DNA from: Selaginella moellendorffii
Lineage: Eukaryota > Streptophyta > Lycopodiopsida > Selaginellales > Selaginellaceae
Direction of reading: 5' to 3'
NCBI RefSeq assembly: GCF_000143415.4
Contig: NW_003314288.1
Span: forward strand, 737,711 to 801,710
Length of the DNA: 64,000 nucleotides
Part shown: piece by piece, positions 12,700 to 23,042 of the stretch
How the letters are laid out: every line of letters starts with the position of its first letter
How positions within the stretch are numbered: the first letter of the stretch is position 1
Notes under the pieces: model-generated
Database searches by the model: none
The model's input: the letters and a program-made list of their open reading frames with translations, nothing else
What the model was told of the DNA's origin: nothing
Program-made: the position numbers and the translations under genes

Positions 12700-13340
12700 A
12701 GAAGAAACACAAAATCTACTTAAAGAAACCTACTGTGGACAAGAGTAGAAGGACATTTTGCTGAAGAAATCACAACTTGAAAAATTTTACAAGCAAGACT
12801 TTAGTGGCCACCACTTTGGCACAACTAAGCTAAGTTCTATAAAAAATATAACATCTACCAATGAACCAAGTATGCACCAAAGAAATAAACTCAAGAACTT
12901 CATCTAGAAACTCCATTCGAACCTTTTCAATGATGGGGACTTGACTTTGTTGGTCCACTTATGACAAGCTCCAAGCAAAACTAGTACATTCTAATTGCAA
13001 TAGACTATATGACAAAATGGGCTAAAACTCAACCAATAAAGACTGCTACAACAAAGAACATAACAAAGTTCATCTACAAAAACCTCATCACAAGATATGG
13101 CTTACCTTGAGAACTTGTCACTGATCAAAGAACACACTTCATCAATGAAACTATCAAGATTCTAACTCAAGAATTCACTATTCAGCACAAGGATTCAACA
13201 TCATACTACCCTCAAGGCAATGGTCAAGTAGAGTCTACAAACAAAACACTCAAAAACATCCTCATGAAAATCATGAAAATAAATTAGAAAGACTGGGACG
13301 ATTACATCTACAATGCCCTGTAGGCATATCAAACCGGCCA
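12700..13340 (+). pseudogene. Gypsy integrase remnant
   Basis: A degraded core domain is readable. It has GLDFVGPLMTSSK followed by ILIAIDYMTKWAKTQ near 12940-13030, ELVTDQRTHFINETIK near 13115, and YYPQGNGQVESTNKTLKNIL near 13205, which supplies the third acidic residue. Multiple stops are present. No chromodomain was seen after it; the sequence passes into debris of another gypsy lineage. Confidence 0.75.
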
Positions 13341-13559
13341 TATAACGTTTCAATGAATTTGACATCATTCAAGCTCGACCGACGGCCTTGAAGCTTTAAC
13401 ATCACTCGAGTACATTGTTCCATCACTACGAATGGCAATACAATATGAAATCAACCAAGAAGAATTGATCAAATGAAGACTAGCCATGCTAAAACAACTT
13501 ATTGCTAGCTGAGATCCTTTGACTATCTCGTTTTGAAGCTTTGGAATGCTCAAGGAGTC

Positions 13560-14640
13560 TTTTCTAACTTAGCAAAGATGTTGCTTCATATGATGGCCGA
13601 GGCTAACTATTATCAAACAGTTCTTTTGATAGAGTTATGCAATCTCATACGCGAGGCACTACTTTGATGATGTCCTACGACTAAGGTGGAACATGAGATG
13701 CATGTGAGGCAAATGTTGCTGCTATTGAGGGAGAACAAGCTGTATTCTAAACTGGCAAAGTGAGTTCTTCTTGGAGGAGATCACCTATCTCAGACATGTG
13801 GTGCCACGAGATGGTGTGCAGGAAGATCCTCAAAAGACTCAGATAGTCATTGACTAGCTTGTTCCCCCTACTGTGCATGGGTTTCCTTGGTATGGTGGGA
13901 GTCTTTTGCCGGTTTGTGAAGGACTTCTCCTTGATTGCTGCTCCTTTGATGGATATTCTTCGAAACACCACCAAGCATGCTAAGTTGGTGTGGGGTGAAA
14001 GTGTCAAGAAGGGTTTGAGTGGTTAAAGTAATCATGTATATTCTACAGATATTTGCTTGTGATAAGCCACTTGTGGTAGAAGGCTAAGGCTCACGCTATG
14101 GAGTCTATGTGTTCAGAGGGCATGGCTCATGAGTCCTTTTCTCTTTCTGATCCTAGTGAGCCCATGGGTGTCAATGTGGACCAAGGAGAGAATGTATCTA
14201 CTCATGTTCTAGCTGACACTGCTGTCACTAAGCTTTCTGAAGGAGTGAAGAAGAATTGTATCAACTCATCTGAGCTGTACGGTTGTTTGTGCAATGAGTT
14301 GTGCATAGACAAGTGCTCAGTGTCCTCTTTGACTCTGGTGCTACACATACTTTCATTAACAAGGCTAGTGATGAGGTTATAAGAGCTGTCTTAGTGCAAG
14401 ACTGCTGTCCTATTGCCTACATAAGCCACAAGTTTGACGCAACTTAGCTAAACTGCCAACTCAGGATAGGAAGTTGTGTGTTGTAGTTGTTGCGGTCAAA
14501 GAGTGGAGGCATTACTTTACCACATGTCACTCTTTTCACTCGCCAGATGGAGCTTCGAGGCCGGCTAGCTCATTGACTAGAGTTTTTGCAGGAAATGGAT
14601 GTGCAGATTCCAAACCACCAGAGGAGTTTAGCTCTGGGGT
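13560..14640 (+). pseudogene. Chromovirus-type RT/RNase H and protease scraps
   Basis: Pieces in shifting plus frames match gypsy pol. HEMHVRQMLLLLRENKLYSK, the EEITYLRHVVPRDGV-like connection, and a worn LGMVG..FCRFVKDFSLIAAP segment run through 13700-13945. A protease-like DSGATHTFINKA lies near 14335. RNase H fragments (PIAYISHKFDAT) lie near 14410. Protease lying downstream of RT indicates internal rearrangement or two overlapping copies. Confidence 0.65.
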
Positions 14641-15049
14641 TTAAGGTGATGAAATAAAAGTCAAAGGGGAATTTTGACTGGATGTGTAAAGAAAAGTTGC
14701 TAGGTTTTCCAAGATCTACAACTTTTCTTTAAGACAATTTTCCTGTTAGACAGTAAAGGTGGTTGTTTCTCCATTGTCTAGGATGGTGAACTCTATCTCG
14801 TTTGGGAAGCTCTCTAGTGGTTTGCTGGATGAAATTAAGGAGCTTGCTGACTTCAACTCCTTTGTAGTGAAGGCAACGTGTAGTTGTTTTGAAGAGGGAT
14901 GCCTCTTCCAATGCAATTGTGCTTCCTTCAATGTACGAGATGGTTTCCTAGTCAAGAGGAATCTGGCTATGGTTCCTAGAGCTGATGTTCTTTTACAGTG
15001 GCTTCTGTAAGAGTGTTTGTTGCACCAAGTGCAGGACATCAAGGACGTG

Positions 15050-16380
15050 TGTTCTGGTAGAGACACATTTGGTAGAGACACACCTACCATAGTTAACCTC
15101 AGCAGAAGTGGGATAGCATTTTCTATGAGTTTCATAGTAAGCACTTCAAGGCAATGATGTTATCTGGGTTGTTGTGGATTGTGTGATGATGTTGGCTCAC
15201 TTCTTCCTTGTGAAGACGAATACTAAGGCTTTTGAACTTGCTCAGCTGTTTGTCTTTATGGGCTGCCTAAAGATGTTGTAAGTGATAGGGATCCCACATT
15301 CACTTTGGAGTTTTGGCAGATGGTTGTTAGATTTAATTCGACTTTTGTATATAACCGTTCTAGAAGCTTGAGACAAAGCTAAGCATGAGCATCCACAGTC
15401 AGATGGACAAACAAAACGAGTTAATTAGGTGCTAGAAGACATGCTGAGATCGTTTGTTGGTCATCTGAAGAGGCAAGGTATTTGGGAGAAGTACCTGGCT
15501 TTGTTAGAGTTTGCCCATAACTGTGCCTTCCATTCGGCTATTGAGATGGCTCCGTTTATGGCAATGTATGGCTTTCAACCTCAGTCCCTTGTTGGTATGA
15601 ACTTGGCTTCTCTTAAGGTGCACCAGGCAAAGGAGTTGGCTGATGAGCATCAGTCCACTGCTGAGGAAGAAAAACAAGATCCCAACAAGAACTTTGCTGT
15701 AAGTGATGGCTTGCTAGCTCTTTGTAGATCCAATAAGTCTTTGATCGAAGCTCCCACATTTCTATGCCACCTAGGCCAAAGACCTCTACCCAAGCCTGGA
15801 GCTGAACAGTCACCTATATACTGTTGATTACTGTTCTTATGTGCTACGTTGAAGAACAAGCGATCAGCTAATGCCTCTGTCAGATGGTCTGGTTCTTTCT
15901 GACTTAACCTGGGTAGGAGTGTGACTTTAATATCTTTAACATGCTATTCCATCCTGGACCTTCTTTGTGTTGAGAGGAGCAGTGCCAATCGATTCCTTGT
16001 TTCTAGTTACCACCCTGTCTAGGTAAGATCTTCTGCAGCTGAGCTCTGAAGAGGAGGTGCCAGCTCTGGTTTTGTGGATATAAACCTGACACAAGCACTT
16101 TGAAGAGAAGATCTTTGGATTGAATTCCTGGGTGTGGCACATTCCGAATAACTGAATTCCACTCTACTTTTGCCCGGACTTTGCACCAGCTGGAGTTTCT
16201 AAAGTTTCTACATATGTCGTTGGTGATCAAGTGTTGGTAAGTTATCGGGTGTTGTGGATCCAAGGTTTTTGCTGCATAGGTCCTTATCACATCGTCCAAC
16301 AAGTTGGTCCACAAATCTATGTGGGGCACTCAATGCACAACATTAAGAGAAGATCCATGTGAAGCGGTTAGCTCAATATC
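15050..16380 (+). pseudogene. Chromovirus integrase C-terminal remnant
   Basis: The open frame at 15429-15827 contains VLEDMLRSFVGHLKRQGIWE, LALLEFAHNCAFHSAIEMAP and FMAMYGFQPQSL. This is the C-terminal half of a gypsy integrase, preceded by a degraded HPQSDGQTKRVN-like motif near 15400. A GPYHIVQQVGPQIY-like stretch near 16280 resembles the segment before a chromodomain, but no chromodomain can be read. Confidence 0.7.
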
Positions 16381-17600
16381 GTTTGTGAATGGATTGATGT
16401 AAGGATTCTACCATAAATTCTATGGTAGATATAGATAAACTCAACAAGATTGGAATACACTAACTTTTTAATAATAATAAATTAACAATTTTTAATGTGT
16501 ATTTATGGAGCCCACAAGAGTAGGAGTGAGGTGTTATCATATTATGAATCCCAGAAGATCAAGAGTGAGAGGTGTTAATCACATTATTTATATGCTCCAT
16601 ATGATCCTGAGGTTTAGGGATATGAGGGGGGCCCAGGTAAGTTAGAGGAAGGATAAAAAAGAATTAATTAGAGTGAAAATTCGAGTTATTGTGAAATTAG
16701 AGTATAAATGTGAGTTAAGAGTTAACATGAGCTAAGAGTAAAAACGTGATGTAGCAGCTTAAAAGAGGGAAGTAGGAATGCTCAGATGGAGTTCCGCCAG
16801 GTAGAAAAGACAAGTCATACCTCAAGCCTCAGATTGCTCCCAACCCCCTGCCTCCACCCGGTTGCGTACTTTAACCAAGCCCCAAACCACCCAGCAGTCT
16901 TGGCGCACAGGGATGACATCAGCCCTAACCTCTTGCTCCACTGCTTCTCCCCCCCTTAAGAAAAAAGGTCTGTTGTTCTCTTGGAGTTCAAGAGGCATCC
17001 TCTTCACCGTCTCCTCTGTTTTTGCTAGCTAGTTAGCTCTTACAAGAGAGCACAAGCCAAGTTCATCTCCATGCTCAGCTCTATCATCTCCTCTTTAAGA
17101 CACCTCACCTCTTTGAAGCCATTCAGAAGAGCGGGCGCGGACCATATTTGAGCTCACGAGTTGAGCTCAATTTTCAATTGTAATTTAGTACAAACATTAT
17201 AAATTTTAAAATTTTAAGGTTATGGCAAACCTAATAATTTAATAACTCTCTATATATTATATAGATAAAAATGTTCTAAAGAACACTTTTTGTTCTAATA
17301 ATTTAAATATTTACTACATGCAATGATAGGGATATTTGTTAGAACATAAAATAAAATGTTTGCAAAAAGAGTATTCTTGTCACTTCTTTAAATTTGTACT
17401 CTATGCTTTCTGGCTAGTAAATGTCAGGTTTGTCAGAATTAAAAAATTATTAAATTTGAAATAAGATTCTATGTAAAGCCATATAACCGTTTGAAAGGAA
17501 AAAAAAAGAACCATTGATGTAAGCTTCTTGCATATAAAAGAAAGACTTGGTTCTTTGTAAAATACATTCTTGAGGGGTTTGTCATAGCATACTGTCTAGA
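16381..17600. other. No recognised gene
   Basis: 16500-16610 holds a loose tandem duplication of about 50 bases around 'gagtgag(a)ggtgtta'. 16800-17130 is less AT-rich, with C-rich tracts on the plus strand, but has no recognised product. 17130-17600 is very AT-rich and could include the left border of the DNA transposon that follows; no terminal repeat was identified. Confidence 0.4.
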
Positions 17601-17652
17601 ATTTATTGATCTTCATTCACACTCTCATTCGCAAAAAGGGAAATACACACAA

Positions 17653-18105
17653 ATGTTTATGGGTTCTAGTGTTGGTAATTTTAACTTTCATAATCTTTCT
17701 TCCCAGGGTTCAAGGGCTAGGAGATGTAATAACTATCCCATTACACAGCATAACCAAATCACACAAGAGAATGAAAGAGAGGATAGTGAGGATAGTCATC
17801 ATGAGTTGGAGATAAATGCAATGACAGAGGGTGCAACAAATTGAGTGAAAAAGAATGCCCTTTTACTTGTTTTAGAAAAGTGCAATTCTGCCACTTTCAA
17901 GAAGTGCCCCATATGTTTTTTAGTGTCTGGTGGAAACAATGGCAATGATCAGTATGATGGTATATATGCTCTTGCGACACACTGCAATATCACGCACCCG
18001 AAAAACTACCATGAATTTTTTTTTGAGATGGTAAAGACAGAAATGGAGACACACGAGCACTATGGGCAGTATTGCGAAAAGAATACTCAGAAGCATATAA
18101 AATGA
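17653..18105 (+). pseudogene. Small C2H2-like zinc-finger protein, transposon-associated
   Basis: The frame runs from the ATG at 17653 through one TGA (17842-17844) to the stop at 18103-18105, about 150 codons. After a polar N-terminal half comes FKKCPICFLVSGG, then ATHCNITHPKNYH, giving a CX2C...HX4H zinc site with an unusually long loop. The C-terminal end reads VKTEMETHEHYGQYC. The intact 181-residue protein at 32.5-33.1 kb shares the CPIC pair and a THxHY tail, so the two are probably related. It converges on the SWIM transposase gene, ending within 40 bases of it. The biochemical role is unknown; DNA binding is a guess from the zinc site. Confidence 0.6.
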
Positions 18106-18139
18106 AAAGTGAAATGAAAAAGCACATTTTTATTAATTA

Positions 18140-21100
18140 TATAAAGTATAATAAGTTTTATTGATAGAGAATAAACATCGATAGTGTTGGAGAAATCTAA
18201 TTAGCTCCAAAAGTTTTCTGCAACTAAGCAATAGTAAGGCTTGCTTGGTGTATATGAATATCCACTTTAGGAGCCTGGTCCAAGATGTTGATGAAGATGT
18301 AGTACATATGCTTGCAAGGAGCATATGCCTTCCCATATTCCTCATGCTTCGTAAAGTCTGGACATGTGTAAGAAGGAAAGTCGTGAATGACAATTGTGTA
18401 CTCTCTGCCTTCTGTTTTGACTATGTACTCCTTTGCAAGCGCAGTGATGTACTTCATAGAGAGAATCTCACACTCAAGTGTTTGAGCCAAGGTTATTTGA
18501 CCTTGCTTCTGCTTGGAGATGGTACCAATAAATTTAATTGCCTTACCTTTTCGTGCTGGGCTTCTGTGCATCTCTATAGGAATAGTCCTACTCCTGTCAC
18601 TCATGTCTCCAACTCTCCTCTCAAGATTAAAACCAAATTTCTCAAGGTTTTCAATCTCATCCGAGGTGAGCGTGACCCCATTAGCAACAGGCCATTCTTT
18701 AGGTACTGCATCAGGTTTAGTCACTATAGTGTCTTCAATCCGCTTCGTATGGTTGGCGTCGGTGTTGCAACAATATAGCCAACACCATCTTGAAAATCCT
18801 ACTTGCTTTCGTTCCCCATAGAAACATGGGGTTGGAATAGAAGCAGATTTTCACCACGAATCTAGGCCCAACACTTGCCCCTCGGAAGCATCCCCACACA
18901 CCTTACATTCGATTTTGCTGGCACGCGTCGGATTGCCCATTGCTTCGGCTCCACGCTATGGTAAGCAATTTCAACCTGTTGCGATGCACTCTCTTCATCA
19001 GCCACTTGAGGTGGCTCAGTCTGAGAGCAGTGTCTTGGAGCAGAATGGTACTCGACATCAGGCTTGTGAGAGCTTTTTGCTCCAAGGTCCATACCAACAT
19101 CTTCCCCAGCAAAGGAAAAACGATGCTTTGAGTAGACAGTCTTCATATCACCAATAGAAGCTCGGGGAGTGTACTCTATAGATGTGCTATGGACCACTTC
19201 CTCAACTGCAGTTGCCATTGTTTGAGCGGGTGGAGTTAATTTTCTCTTCATCCTATCATGTAACATCTCAATAGAAGGCCCTATTCCCATGTATCTTCCT
19301 TCCTTGAATGCTAGTGCTTTCGAAGATTGCTCTATAGCACGTATTAAATTTGATAGACAGGCTTCATATAGACTCATCTTCCCTTTCTCTGCCTCAGAGG
19401 AACGCCAACTCTAATGCTTACTTTCAGAGAGATTCACAGTTAGGGTGTATGCGAGGTGCTCAAGTGGTTGATCCTAATGGAAAAGGCAATATTAAGAGGT
19501 AATAAAAGGAGAAGAAAAAATATAAACCAACCTGAAAAGAGTGATGTCCCCACTGGAACATCCTAACTTCCCACCATCCTAACCATGACTCAAGTTGTGG
19601 TAGGCAACTTACGTCTGTATGGCCATCTTCATGCCACCACATTCGAATCTCGTTTGCTTTTGCCTCATGCTCTTCTTTAGAAGGTGCAACCTGCCATTGT
19701 TTGCACAACTCCTTAAATATTGATTGAAACTCTGGCTTGATTAGGTGGCAATGCTGGTTTAAGCTTTGAGCCCAATGGAACTCACAAGTCCTCTCACGAC
19801 CTTCCAATAGTTGACCATTCCCAAAAATTGCTCGGATACCATTCCAGTTTGCACTAGCCCCATCTGCCATGAAATCACGAAAGTTTGCAGGCTTACCAGT
19901 CCGCTTTAGGACAATATCAGAGAGGGACTTCCAAAATATTTCCTATGTTGTCTGGTTTTGTACTTTAAACTCTACTATCGCAATTGTTAAGTTACAATAT
20001 AGCCTATGAAAACATAAATATTATAACAATTTCAATATAATGAGAATAAAAATTACCTTGGATCATACACATGAGTTCCCATGGTTGTCTAACCAAATAC
20101 ACGCTCCATATGGTCAAAATGTACCCATGCATTTGCAAGGTCACTGGACCCAAACATGTCCATTTGGGAGACAAGATCTATGCCAGAGGTAGTGCCCATG
20201 GTAGATATTTTGAAGACAAAGGGGCGCTCTTGCTCATTCATAACTTGGTCTGGAAACAAACTTCCATGGATGAACACATATGGATAGGTCTGTTTTAATT
20301 CAAGGATGGAGTCAATTTTTGATTGCAACTTCCCCTCTTGAGATTCACACATCCAAGATTTTATCCTAAACAATATAATGTAAGAAAAAATTATTATTAT
20401 AACGTATGAAAAATAACGGATGTACCTCCTTAGGCTAGCAGCAGGTTGTACTCCTCGTAGTAAGTCCCGCAAGCTAGCCTCGTTTAGTTAAGTCTTTTGG
20501 CAACCTGGATTGAGTAAGGTATTTGCGATAAAATCCTTGAGGACGGTTTTCTGAACATGCTTCGGAGTTGCAAATGAGTTTCTCATAGTCTCTTCCTATA
20601 CAACATCTTTGAAATGGTTGCACAATGTTTATAGTTCATTGTGGCGGGCATTTAGATTGTGTGGATGAAGCATGCAATCGAGACCGCTCTAGAAACTCTA
20701 TATTTTTCGAAGGGTCTGCAGTCAATCCTCCAGCCTGTGACACCATTGCTGTTGGATTCAAATATCGATTCTACAAAAATGCTCCTATGTCGTGCTATCT
20801 GCAAGGCCAAGATGTACTACTTTCTTCCACGGGATGGAGTGGCTGGAAGAGTTGCAGTGCATGTTGGCACACATATGCATCCAATGCAGGAAGGGATACA
20901 AAGGCTGAAGAGTTGTCGGTAGCTTCCAAGTCTACGTGCACTTGTTTTTGTATAGGCTTGTGAGTGAGCTTCCATCCTTCTACAACGGCAACTATTTCTT
21001 CGAGCTACCACCTCTTGTCAGTAGCACAGGTTCTAAACGAAAAGGGATGGAAACCAAGCAGGATGTCCACAATTGGTGCAAAATCAAGACCACACACTTC

Positions 21101-21490
21101 CAACATTTTGAAGGTTGATTAAGAAGCATGAAAACTAAAAAGCATTGTTAACGGCTTTGAATATTGTTGAAGTTGGAGCTGAAGATGGAGCTGGAGCTGG
21201 TGAATTTAGCGCTGACACTAGCATGACATCTCCACTTGAACTAGAAGAGGACAAGAGGATAACGACTGACTCTTGCTTCACATTCACTTTGGCTGGAGTG
21301 CATTTTGGCATTTTGACTGGAGATCCAAACACTCGAATCTCCTTCGACTTGGAATTTTGTAAATCCCATTGTTGTCCACCCTCGCCCACACCAGAAAGAA
21401 GAAACTCCGAGTATGCAACTATACCGGTGTCATTGCAGATCACAGCCTCTAAAGAAATAGAGCCAAGATGAAGATCAAAACGGCGACATA
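18140..21490 (-). pseudogene. MULE-like transposase with C-terminal SWIM zinc finger
   Basis: Minus-strand exons run from about 21485 to 18140. The N-terminal part includes DLHLGSISLEAVICNDTG (two pieces, 21485-21135). A long middle exon (about 21110-20490) includes LDFAPIVDILLGFHPFSF. Next come LRDLLRGVQPAASLR and, after an intron, IKSWMCESQEGKLQSKIDSI. The DDE-type core follows: FMADGASANWNGIRAIFG then RERTCEFHWAQSLNQH (19880-19740), which has the D...CxxH spacing of Mutator-like and related transposases. The last exon (18724-18224) ends in a SWIM-type site, SYTCPDF...APCKHMYYIF. The frame is broken by stops, several replacing tryptophan (for example RW*LEE and CR*HDI), and by shifts near 20490 and 18740. 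It lies divergently from the methyltransferase gene across 1.2 kb. Confidence 0.72.
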
Positions 21491-22372
21491 AAAAACTTTC
21501 AGAAACAATACTCTAAGAGAATGAAAGAGGTGGGTGATCTCGAAAATGAAGAAGAAACCTCTCCATCCTTCTCAATAGGTTTTGGAGTTCTCTCTCTTTA
21601 TGCTACTTGTAAAAATCTATAGTGAAACATAATTGAAATTTAAATAGAGTAATAAGAAGACAACGTACAAAATGAATTTAAATTCTATAGAAAATTTAAC
21701 ATGTGTAAGTGTGACAGTATTAATATCACTGTCATCTATTATTATGTCTAATGCATGTATACACATAGATCCAAGGAAAGATTTTTAGCACGTGAAGTTT
21801 GATAGTTAATAATGATACCAGTAATGACATTCTGCTATAACATGTTAAACCAAGAGATCCAATCTAACTATTAGCACGTGTGATATGTCAAGTTGTCAAA
21901 TTTTAAAAGGTAGATGATAATAAATCTTGTCAAATCTTATTCTTCAATAACAGATTTGATTTGTATTACAACTCAAGTTTTATCCATAATTGTGAACACT
22001 GCTCAATGACATTTAAAGCACATGCCTATTGTTTAGGATCTAATACAACACAAAATAAATTTCTGGATGAGGATTCATCCATTCATAGATGGATATAGTA
22101 CAACATATTTTAACGTGCCTTATTTATACTCTTTAAAGTTCTTGTAACAATTCCAAAATATGTACAAAATATTGATGAGAATGCATCCTTTCTAGATAAT
22201 TTGTAAAATATAATATAATATCTCTAATAACAAAAACGTTGATAGGTGCTAGTTATACCATCATTAAAATATACAAAATAAAGAAGCATAATTTACATAT
22301 AATAATAATGATAAGATAAAATAAGATCAAAGATATTATGATGGTTGAGATTTAGGTTATTCGGAATGAACG

Positions 22373-22445
22373 GCCAGGATTAGAGATTGGTTAGGGTTAG
22401 GGCAGCCGTCAGGATTAGGGTTAGGGTAGCTGCCAAGATTAGGTT
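22373..22445 (+). repeat. Telobox-like TTAGGG cluster
   Basis: Several TTAGGG or GATTAGGG words occur within 70 bases, interrupted by GCAGCCGTC-type spacers. Short AACCCTAA-type teloboxes are known promoter elements in plants. The cluster is too short and too irregular to be an interstitial telomere array. Confidence 0.5.
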
Positions 22446-22474
22446 ACTGTTCGCACCGTGAGTGGAGCGCGGGA

Positions 22475-22665
22475 GAGATCAAGAGATTGAGTGCGAAGGA
22501 GATCGAGGGATTGAACGCGAAGGAGATCAAGGGATTGAGCACGCAAGAGATCGAGAGATTGAGTGCATGAGCGGGAGAGATTGAGTGCACGAGTGGGAGA
22601 GTTTGAGCGTGCAAGCCGGAGAGATTTAGTGCGCGAGCAGGAGAGATTGAGCGCACAAGAAATCT
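22475..22665 (+). repeat. Degenerate minisatellite upstream of methyltransferase exon 1
   Basis: Imperfect units of about 25-33 bases built on GAGATTGAGYGC and GAAGGAGATC repeat some six to seven times and stop about 30 bases before the ATG at 22695. The array would lie in the promoter or 5' UTR. Its purine bias is strong on the plus strand. Confidence 0.7.
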
Positions 22666-22810
22666 AGCACAATCAAGAAATCGGGGGAGGAAAGATGCCA
22701 CCAAGGGTGAGTTTCGATTTGATTGCTTCCACTTCCATTTTTTGATTCCATTGCTTCCATTCCATTGCTTCCCTTTTTTTTTCTTGATTGCTTCTTTGTT
22801 GCCCGAGGTT

Positions 22811-22920
22811 GCCGGCCCGAGCTCAACCTCGGGCAGTTTTGCTCGCCAAGGGGCCGAGGTTATTCAAATAACCTCGGCCCCTCGGGTGGCCAAACTGCCC
22901 GAGGTCGAGCTCGGGCCGGC
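22811..22920. repeat. GC-rich foldback (hairpin) in intron 1, copy 1
   Basis: The ends gccggcccgagctc and gagctcgggccggc are complementary, and the centre ggccgaggttatt-caaat-aacctcggcc is a near-perfect palindrome. Arms of about 50 bases have only a few mismatches. It lies between exon 1 and exon 2 of the methyltransferase gene, so it would be transcribed as a strong hairpin. Confidence 0.85.
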
Positions 22921-23042
22921 CACCTCGAGCACTTTGGCTGCCTAGGGGGTCGAGGTTATTCAAATAACCTCGGCCCCTTGGGTGGCCAAACTGCCCGAGG
23001 TCAAGCTCGGGCCCCGACGGCCACTGAAGTGCCTGAGGTGGA
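22921..23042. repeat. GC-rich foldback in intron 1, copy 2
   Basis: This is a second copy of the same palindrome (core gtcgaggttatt-caaat-aacctcggcc) directly beside the first. Its outer arms begin CACCTCGAGCACTT and end in its inexact complement. The left arm is shorter than the right by about 30 bases, so one side has been deleted. Confidence 0.75.

Larger units (their letters stand above)
9540..13345 (+). mobile_element. Decayed Ty3/gypsy retrotransposon, no LTRs recognised
   Basis: Gag, RT, RNase H and integrase occur in the gypsy order on the plus strand over 3.8 kb. The lack of a C-terminal chromodomain and the integrase style (ATDYxTKW-like) place it outside the chromoviruses of this window. 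High A content and scattered stops show age. Confidence 0.75.
13560..16380 (+). mobile_element. Rearranged gypsy debris
   Basis: Successive pol fragments of a second gypsy lineage directly follow the 9.5-13.3 kb element with no visible LTR between them. The order is scrambled and the density of stops is high. Confidence 0.6.
21491..22694. promoter_or_regulatory. Divergent intergenic region between transposase and methyltransferase genes
   Basis: This 1.2-kb stretch separates two divergent genes and must hold both promoters if they are one unit. The left 0.85 kb is AT-rich without repeats that I can align. The right end holds telobox-like repeats and a minisatellite, listed separately. No TATA box could be assigned with confidence. 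Confidence 0.4.

Noticed and set aside
17130-17600. Left terminal repeat of the large transposon
   Set aside because: I compared this AT-rich segment by eye with 26.7-26.9, 32.5 and 36.3-37.3 kb and found no convincing inverse match.
22373-22445. Interstitial telomere array
   Set aside because: Only a handful of TTAGGG words with irregular spacers, too few for a telomere remnant.
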